DNA of 64,000 nucleotides from Lucinisca nassula (taxonomy: Eukaryota; Mollusca; Bivalvia; Lucinida; Lucinidae): contig OY757020.1 in the NCBI GenBank assembly GCA_963580285.1, forward strand, positions 101,125,497 to 101,189,496. The letters run 5' to 3'. This document shows, one piece after another, positions 58,001 through 64,000 of the stretch. The notes under the pieces are model-generated. The model did not search any database and was not told where the DNA came from. It worked only from the letters and a program-made list of their open reading frames with translations. The translations under genes and the position numbers were made by a program. How positions within the stretch are numbered: the stretch's first letter is position 1; every line of letters starts with the position of its first letter.

Positions 58001-59681
58001 GATGATGATGATGATTTCGTGTTTAACGACGCGTCAACCCTCTTTGTGGGTCATAAGCGTCAAACGGTTAATGGTTAAACGGCATGAATAATTATGATGA
58101 TATTAAAAGTAAAAAGTCAGAATGATAATGTATAAAAATCTGAAACAGTTAAATCTTATGAAAAAGTCCAATTTCTTTTAAGAATAAAATAATATTATCA
58201 ACAGGTACATCTCGAAACAGTTGTTGCAAAGTGTCAGCTTTGAAATATAAAATACGTGAGGTTGAAAAGTCAACACAGTCAATTAAGATATGTTTCACAG
58301 TGAATGGCTGATCACAACCTACACAAGAAGGCTGATCATCACCATTAAAAATAAAAGAATGAGTAACTCTAGTATGGCCAATGCGCAGTCGTGTCAACAC
58401 CACATCCTCTTTCCTGGAAAACTGTGGAGGAGAGCATTTTGTACTAACGACAGGTTTAATGGCATGGAGTTTGTTATTTATTGCACGGTCCCATTCGCCT
58501 TGCCATTCCGACAAGATGTATCTGTTGATAAATGGTTTAAAATTATTAAAGGGAATTTTAAAAACAGATGGATCAAGATTGAGCGATTCCTTTGCTTTCT
58601 TGTCAGCATATTCATTGCCGACAATGCCAATATGGCTCGGAAGCCAACAAAACAAGATTTGGTGTGTTTTAGAAATTTCATGATGTTTTTCGATCAATTT
58701 TTGAATTTGAGGATTTTTAGATGATGAATGGTCTAAAGCCTTAAGCACAGAAAGTGAATCAGAAAATATAATTGTTTTTTGAATTGTTGAAGAACTGATA
58801 AAATCTAAAGCTAGGTCTATTGCTTTGGCTTCAGCTGTAAAAATAGATGAACCATCTGGAAGGCGCATGGTTTTGTGCGTATCTTTAGAAACATACGCAC
58901 AACCAACTTTATCTCCTTCTTTGGAACCATCAGTATAGACTTGCTGGTAATCATTGTAACGTGACTGCAGTACCTGGAAGTTTTGTTTGAGAAGTATCGG
59001 ATTTGATTCAGATTTTTTGCCATAATGCAAGTCGAACAGAATAGAAGGTTGTTTAATACTCCAAGATGGAACTTCGGCGGTTTCATGTTTTTGAATATTT
59101 TTAAGGTCGATTCCTGAATTTTCTAGCAGTGGTAAAATTCGTAATCCAAAAGGTTTGATTGCTGTGGGTTTAGTTTCATACTTATCTATAAATTGAGGTG
59201 GAAATGAAATTTTGGATGCCGGGTTAGATGGATTAGCAGCAATTCTAATAGCATACTGAAGAGAAAGTTTCTCTCTGCGCGAAGATAAAGATGGTTCACC
59301 TACTTCTACATAAAGGCTTAATACGGGAGAAGTACGAAAGGCTCCCATAGCCAGACGAAGGCCTTGGTGATGGATAGTATCCAATGATTTTAAATAGGAC
59401 TTTCTGGCAGAACCATAAACAACAGACCCATAATCTAATTTAGATCTTATTAAAGACCGGTAAAGATGTAATAAAGTATACCGATCTGCTCCCCAACTTG
59501 TATGGGCTAAAACTTTCAAAAGATTCAAAGCTTTTAAGCATTTCGCTTTAAGATATTTAATATGGGGAATAAAAGATAACTTTTGATCAAATATGACCCC
59601 AAGAAATTTGGCTTCTTCAACAACAGGAATTTGTGATCCGTATAAAAACAAGGAAGGATGTTCGTGTTTCTTCCGTAGTTT
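58001..59681 (-). mobile_element. Non-LTR retrotransposon copy C, visible 3' part
   Basis: Starts on the left with the ATC-repeat tail and continues through the 3' untranslated region and the last 510 or so codons of ORF2 (58149 to about 59680), which are open. It ends inside ORF2 exactly where the 5' end of copy D begins. The best explanation is that copy D inserted into copy C and the rest of copy C lies to the right of the window. A simple 5' truncation next to copy D is the alternative. Confidence 0.85.
58149..59681 (-). CDS. Retrotransposon C ORF2, C-terminal part
   Basis: The frame covers the thumb region after reverse transcriptase, RNase H (VYTDGSK, TAEAKAI, FSDSLS, WLPSHIG) and the CVGC zinc finger, and is open to the normal stop. 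Upstream codons beyond 59681 are copy D leader sequence, not part of this gene. Only a few residues differ from copy B. Confidence 0.8.
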   Translation of the reverse strand, partial: KLRKKHEHPSLFLYGSQIPVVEEAKFLGVIFDQKLSFIPHIKYLKAKCLKALNLLKVLAHTSWGADRYTLLHLYRSLIRSKLDYGSVVYGSARKSYLKSLDTIHHQGLRLAMGAFRTSPVLSLYVEVGEPSLSSRREKLSLQYAIRIAANPSNPASKISFPPQFIDKYETKPTAIKPFGLRILPLLENSGIDLKNIQKHETAEVPSWSIKQPSILFDLHYGKKSESNPILLKQNFQVLQSRYNDYQQVYTDGSKEGDKVGCAYVSKDTHKTMRLPDGSSIFTAEAKAIDLALDFISSSTIQKTIIFSDSLSVLKALDHSSSKNPQIQKLIEKHHEISKTHQILFCWLPSHIGIVGNEYADKKAKESLNLDPSVFKIPFNNFKPFINRYILSEWQGEWDRAINNKLHAIKPVVSTKCSPPQFSRKEDVVLTRLRIGHTRVTHSFIFNGDDQPSCVGCDQPFTVKHILIDCVDFSTSRILYFKADTLQQLFRDVPVDNIILFLKEIGLFHKI

Positions 59682-60232
59682 CCCCCAGGTATTAGACTTC
59701 CTGCCTTGCCGTGGCCCTGGGGGCTCAATTCCCACTGGGCACATTGCCGCTGTGGTCTCTGTGCCCACTGGGAAGAGCTAAAGGAAGTACCACCCGTTTG
59801 CCGTGGGTGGCGTCCTGTAAGCCGGAAGAAGGGATCCTGGAGGTTGAGGGTTACCTGAGGTGGCGGTGCTTCAGGTACCCAACACGCCTCTTTGGCCTGG
59901 CTTTTCGGTGTAGACGGGTGGCCGTGCGGTCCGGCACGGTCAATCGGCTGGTCGCGCCGAGCCCTAGAGATACTGCTTTGCTTTCTCTTCAACTCTTTTT
60001 GTATCTTTCCTGATACCAACCATGTGCCCATTTACCTTACCCTTTTCTGTCTTTTTATCTCTAGAAGGCGGTGGCTAAACGGATCAATCGTGTAGGCATT
60101 TTGTTTATGCGAGTATATCTCACGTGTATCTCTAACACCTGCGAGTTGGATGACCACTCCATTATGGTGTTCCCTTGTAGGGCTCCACGGAGGGCGGAGA
60201 GCACTTGGGACGAAACTAGAATTTTTTCCGTT

Positions 60233-61581
60233 ATGCCTCATGGAAAAAAAAATAACCGCACCCACGCATCTAAACGTAAAAAAGACGAGGATTCATCCGA
60301 AACGGATGATCCCAGTCACCAATCTAGTCAACAGTCTAGTCAACAGTCTGAATCACCAAAGATTTTAAATTTTCCACGCTTCTTGGTTATGACATCAGTC
60401 GAAGAAACTCGCACTGTGTCAAGTTTATCGCCTTTTGTGATTGAAAAGAGTATTGTGTCCATTGCCGGACACCCAAAAAGCATCAAAAAGCTTAAGTCAG
60501 GTGATCTCCTTTTGGAAGTAGAGAGAGAACAGCAGGTTAAAAGCCTGCTTGGTACCACAAAGCTCTTTGATCTCAAGGTCAAGGTGTCTCTGCACAATAC
60601 ACTCAATTCGTGTAAAGGTGTCATCCGCAGCCCAGAGCTACGTCTTTGCACCGGTGCAGAGATAATTGACAACTTGAGATCTGAGGGCGTCATTGCAGTA
60701 CGTAACATCCAAGTTCGTAGAGATGGTGTATTGAAGCCAACAGGTACTTACGTGTTGACCTTTAATACACCAGTTCTGCCCAAGAAAATCAAAGTAGCAT
60801 ATCTTTCGGTAAACGTAGAGGTATATATACCAAACCCTCTCAGATGTTACTCATGTCAGGTTTTGGCCACCACGAAAGCAGATGTCAGAAGAAACAACTT
60901 TGTCCAAACTGTGGTAAAGACAAACATGTTGATAATCACCAAAATTGTAAGAATGAGGCCAAATGCATCAATTGTGGTGGCAATCATGCTGTTTTCTCTC
61001 GAGATTGTCCGGCATGGAAAAAAGAAAAAGAAATACTCACTGTAAAATACCAAAGAGCGATAACCTTCCCAGAAGCGCGGAAAATTGTTGAGGATCGAAA
61101 CGCAACACCAACCACCAGTTACGCCAGCATCACAAAGGGTGCTAGTGTTAAAGTGTCCAGCTCCGCAACACAGACTGTTGATTCATACATAGCTGAACTG
61201 AAAAAATCTGGTGCATGGAGTAAATCCACTCCAGCGCCACAAAGTTCAACCAAGTTATCAAATGGCGCAATCCAGGTTGCTTCGGATCGGTCGACAGCGA
61301 CCGTACCGAAGCCAGCGCCGCATGTAAAAGAGAAACTCGACTGCGGTCGAACTACTAAGGGATCGGAAGATCCGAAAAAGCAAATGTCTCTAAAACAAAC
61401 AGACAGACAACGTAAAATGGAAAGAGACAATATAAAATTCCAGAACAGATTCGGATCTTTGAGTGACAGTGATATGGAGTTTGAAACTCCATCATCACCA
61501 AATGGCAATAACAGATCGAGGTCAGCAACACCACGAGCTGGTGGTAGCAGATCTATATCACCAATTGCAGCTCCAATATAG
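60233..61581 (+). pseudogene. Retrotransposon D ORF1 with one frameshift
   Basis: Starts at the ATG equivalent to copies A and B. The frame breaks near 60862, where a single base is missing in the first zinc knuckle compared with copy B, and continues in another frame to the stop at 61579-61581. The first part ends at 61045 in the wrong frame. The Gln/Ser repeat is shorter than in A and B. Apart from the frameshift the protein is well conserved. Confidence 0.85.
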
Positions 61582-61606
61582 TTTCTAGTCTTAATCTCTT
61601 CATAAA

Positions 61607-64000
61607 ATGGATTTAAAACACAAAATAATACAATGGAATTGTCGAGGTCTTAAATCAAATTATAATGAACTCTTATTACTTATTTCGTTATTAAACCCAT
61701 CGGTTTTTTGTTTGCAAGAAACTTTTTTAAAAACTGATGACAACATTGATGTCAGGGGTTTCAATACATACAACTATATCTATTCTGATGGTAACAAACC
61801 ATCTGGTGGCAGTTCAATTCTTGTTAAATCATGTTTACCACAAAGAGAGATCAAATTAAAAACAGACCTACAAGCTGTAGCAGTATCGGTTTCTCTGGAT
61901 AAAGAAACTACAATATGCTCTTTATATATTCCACCCTCATTTTCTTTAAAGCCCGAACATCTTGACTCATTGCTGAGTCAGCTTCCATCCCCATATCTTT
62001 TAGTTGGCGACTTCAATGGTCACAATATTCTATGGGGCTGTAAAGATATCAATAACAGAGGAGCACTTGTTGAAGATTTTATTGCAAAGAGCGATCTTTG
62101 CTTGATGAATGATAAATCTTATACTTACCTTCACCCAGCGACAGGTCATTTGTCTTCTTTAGATCTCTCTTTGTGTCACCCATCTCTCTTCTTGGACTAT
62201 GACTGGTCTGTTCATGATGATCAGTGCGGAAGTGATCACTTCCCTGTTATAATTGAGAGCGTAAACGAACAAGATGAGGACTGTAGCCAGAAATGGAAAA
62301 TGAATAAAGCCGACTGGGAATTATTCCGTAATTTATGTGAAGAAGAGTTATCAGTTGGTCACTTAAATGAATCATCTGACATTGTTTCTGATTTCACAGA
62401 TAAACTAATTAATATATCAGAACAATGCATTCCAAAGACCTCCACAAATACTAAGAAAAGCAAGCCTTGGTTTAATAATGACTGTAAAGAAGCTATTCAA
62501 AAGCGCAAACAGGCTCTAAATAAGTTCTGCAAAAGTCCCACTTCAGAAAAGCTAAACGACGTTAAAGTTTTTAGAGCTAAAGCTCGGCGAACAATCCGAG
62601 CTTCCAAACGAAAGTCATGGAGAGAATACGTCTCCAAATTGAACTACAAAACACCCATTAAAAAGGTTTGGGATATGGTACGAAAAATTTCAGGAAAAAC
62701 AAAGTCCTCTAGTTTTACACATTTAAATACTGGTTTTGACACAAAAGCTTCAACTAAAAAAGATATTTCAGATACTCTTGGTCACACATTCTTGAGAAAT
62801 TCATCATCGCGTAATTATTCTGACACTTTTAGAAATTTCAAAAAGGACCAAGAGAAAAGAAATCTTAACTTCAAATCCCTTAATCACGAAGAATACAACA
62901 CACCTTTTAACTTATCCGAACTCGTTGAAGCCATTGAAAAATCACATGATACGGCAACCGGCCCCGATGAAATTCATTATCAGATGCTTAAGCATCTGCC
63001 AAAAAGTTCTCTTACAACACTTTTAGATATCTTTAATAATATTTGGGAAACGGGGGTCTGTCCTGAGAGCTGGCGTGTAGCTACAGTTGTACCAATTCCA
63101 AAACCAGGGAAAGATCATGCAGAACCTACAAATTATCGTCCGATAGCTTTGACAAGTTGTTTGTGTAAAACATTGGAGAGAATGATAAGCAAGAGATTAG
63201 TCTGGTACTTAGAGTCCAACAACCTCATTTCAGAATATCAATCGGGTTTTCGTTCGGAACGTAGTACCAATGACAATTTAATAAGACTAGAAACATTTAT
63301 ACGAGATGCTTTTATTAACAAAGAACACGTAGTGGCTGTCTTTTTCGACTTGGAGAAAGCATATGATACAACATGGCGTTATGGAATATTGAAAGATCTA
63401 CATAACATTGGCTTAAGAGGAAAACTTCCCAGTTTTATTGAAAGCTTTTTAGGGGAGCGCATGTTTCAGGTGCGTGTGGGGTCTACCCTGTCAGATTTCT
63501 ATGATCAAGAACAGGGTGTCCCACAGGGTAGTATTCTTTCAACTACGCTATTTAACATCAAAATAAACAATATTGTACAATGTTTGGACGACAAAACTGA
63601 TTGTTCATTGTATGTTGATGATTTTTGTATATGTTACCGTTCAAAAAATATGAAAACAATTGAAAGAAAATTACAACAAAATTTAAAAAGAATAGAAGAA
63701 TGGACTGATAAAAATGGTTTCAAGTTCTCCAAGTCGAAAACGCAGTGTGTTCATTTTTGTAAACTACGGAAGAAACACGAACATCCTTCCCTGTTTTTAT
63801 ACGGATCACAAATTCCTGTTGTTGAAGAAGCCAAATTTCTTGGGGTCATATTTGATCAAAAGTTATCTTTTATTCCACATATTAAATATCTTAAAGCGAA
63901 ATGCTTAAAAGCTTTGCATCTTTTGAAAGTTTTAGCTCATACAAGTTGGGGAGCAGATCGGTATACTTTATTACATCTTTACCGGTCTTTAATAAGATCT
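61607..64000 (+). CDS. Retrotransposon D ORF2, N-terminal 798 codons (cut by window edge)
   Basis: The ATG lies 25 bases after the ORF1 stop. The frame is open over endonuclease (QWNCRGLKSN, GDFNGHN, GSDHFPV) and the whole reverse transcriptase including GVPQGSILS and YVDD, and continues past the right edge. No break is seen. RNase H and the tail must lie outside the window. Confidence 0.88.
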   Translation, partial: MDLKHKIIQWNCRGLKSNYNELLLLISLLNPSVFCLQETFLKTDDNIDVRGFNTYNYIYSDGNKPSGGSSILVKSCLPQREIKLKTDLQAVAVSVSLDKETTICSLYIPPSFSLKPEHLDSLLSQLPSPYLLVGDFNGHNILWGCKDINNRGALVEDFIAKSDLCLMNDKSYTYLHPATGHLSSLDLSLCHPSLFLDYDWSVHDDQCGSDHFPVIIESVNEQDEDCSQKWKMNKADWELFRNLCEEELSVGHLNESSDIVSDFTDKLINISEQCIPKTSTNTKKSKPWFNNDCKEAIQKRKQALNKFCKSPTSEKLNDVKVFRAKARRTIRASKRKSWREYVSKLNYKTPIKKVWDMVRKISGKTKSSSFTHLNTGFDTKASTKKDISDTLGHTFLRNSSSRNYSDTFRNFKKDQEKRNLNFKSLNHEEYNTPFNLSELVEAIEKSHDTATGPDEIHYQMLKHLPKSSLTTLLDIFNNIWETGVCPESWRVATVVPIPKPGKDHAEPTNYRPIALTSCLCKTLERMISKRLVWYLESNNLISEYQSGFRSERSTNDNLIRLETFIRDAFINKEHVVAVFFDLEKAYDTTWRYGILKDLHNIGLRGKLPSFIESFLGERMFQVRVGSTLSDFYDQEQGVPQGSILSTTLFNIKINNIVQCLDDKTDCSLYVDDFCICYRSKNMKTIERKLQQNLKRIEEWTDKNGFKFSKSKTQCVHFCKLRKKHEHPSLFLYGSQIPVVEEAKFLGVIFDQKLSFIPHIKYLKAKCLKALHLLKVLAHTSWGADRYTLLHLYRSLIRS

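Larger units (their letters stand above)
59682..64000 (+). mobile_element. Non-LTR retrotransposon copy D, complete 5' end, runs off the window
   Basis: Begins CCCCCAGGTATTAGAC with a 550-bp leader like copies A and B. ORF1 follows (frameshifted), then ORF2 is open to the window edge. ORF1 differs more from A and B than those do from each other, especially in the N-terminal third, so D is from a slightly different lineage. Confidence 0.9.

Overview
The window joins two very different kinds of DNA. Positions 1 to about 28,700 are a gene-dense, intron-poor block of herpesvirus-type genes on both strands. Positions from about 29,000 to the end are repeat-rich animal DNA. The herpesvirus-type genes resemble those of invertebrate herpesviruses (Malacoherpesviridae-like), and the repeats and retrotransposons fit a mollusc or another lophotrochozoan. 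The species cannot be named from the sequence alone. The two parts are contiguous, and a small host-type transposon lies between two viral genes. I read this as an endogenous herpesvirus-like element, or a virus-derived giant mobile element, rather than a free virus genome. A chimeric assembly cannot be excluded.

Viral block. At the left edge is the start of an origin-binding or replicative helicase (minus strand, cut by the window). A plus-strand run follows: a 33-residue membrane peptide, a PD-(D/E)XK (alkaline-nuclease-like) exonuclease, a protein kinase, the terminase large subunit (ATPase plus nuclease) and an unknown protein. From about 7.1 to 18.6 kb almost everything is on the minus strand: an acidic coiled-coil protein, the probable major capsid protein, an ISXO2/Merlin-type DDE transposase with a split basic tail, a membrane glycoprotein, four proteins without clear function, and a 382-residue protein with the layout of a herpesvirus capsid maturation protease fused to its scaffold. 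From 18.8 to 28.5 kb there are mixed-strand genes: two overlapping plus-strand genes, a Cys-rich membrane protein with ShK-like spacing, a second glycoprotein related to the first, a disordered Ser/Pro-rich protein, a 965-residue coiled-coil protein and others. Together they cover capsid shell, scaffold and protease, DNA packaging, nuclease, kinase and envelope functions. DNA polymerase is not in the window. The most unusual item is the intact-looking DDE transposase among the viral genes. It recalls the known fish element Teratorn, a piggyBac-herpesvirus fusion, but with a different transposase class.

Host block. Five copies of one I/Jockey-group non-LTR retrotransposon dominate (ORF1 with zinc knuckles; ORF2 with endonuclease, reverse transcriptase and RNase H; 3' tail of ATC repeats). 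Copy B (37,455-43,264) is full length with both ORFs open. It sits inside copy A (33,382-45,012) with a perfect 13-bp target-site duplication; copy A has its own 12-bp duplication. Copy D (59,682 to the window end) appears to sit inside copy C in the same way. Copy E is 5'-truncated and has a 14-bp duplication. The rest is palindromic MITE-like repeats, SINE-like tails, microsatellites and tandem repeats, an intronless gene resembling transposon-derived nucleases (54.4-56.7 kb), a probable BEN-domain last exon (32.8-33.0 kb), and two weaker host exon candidates.
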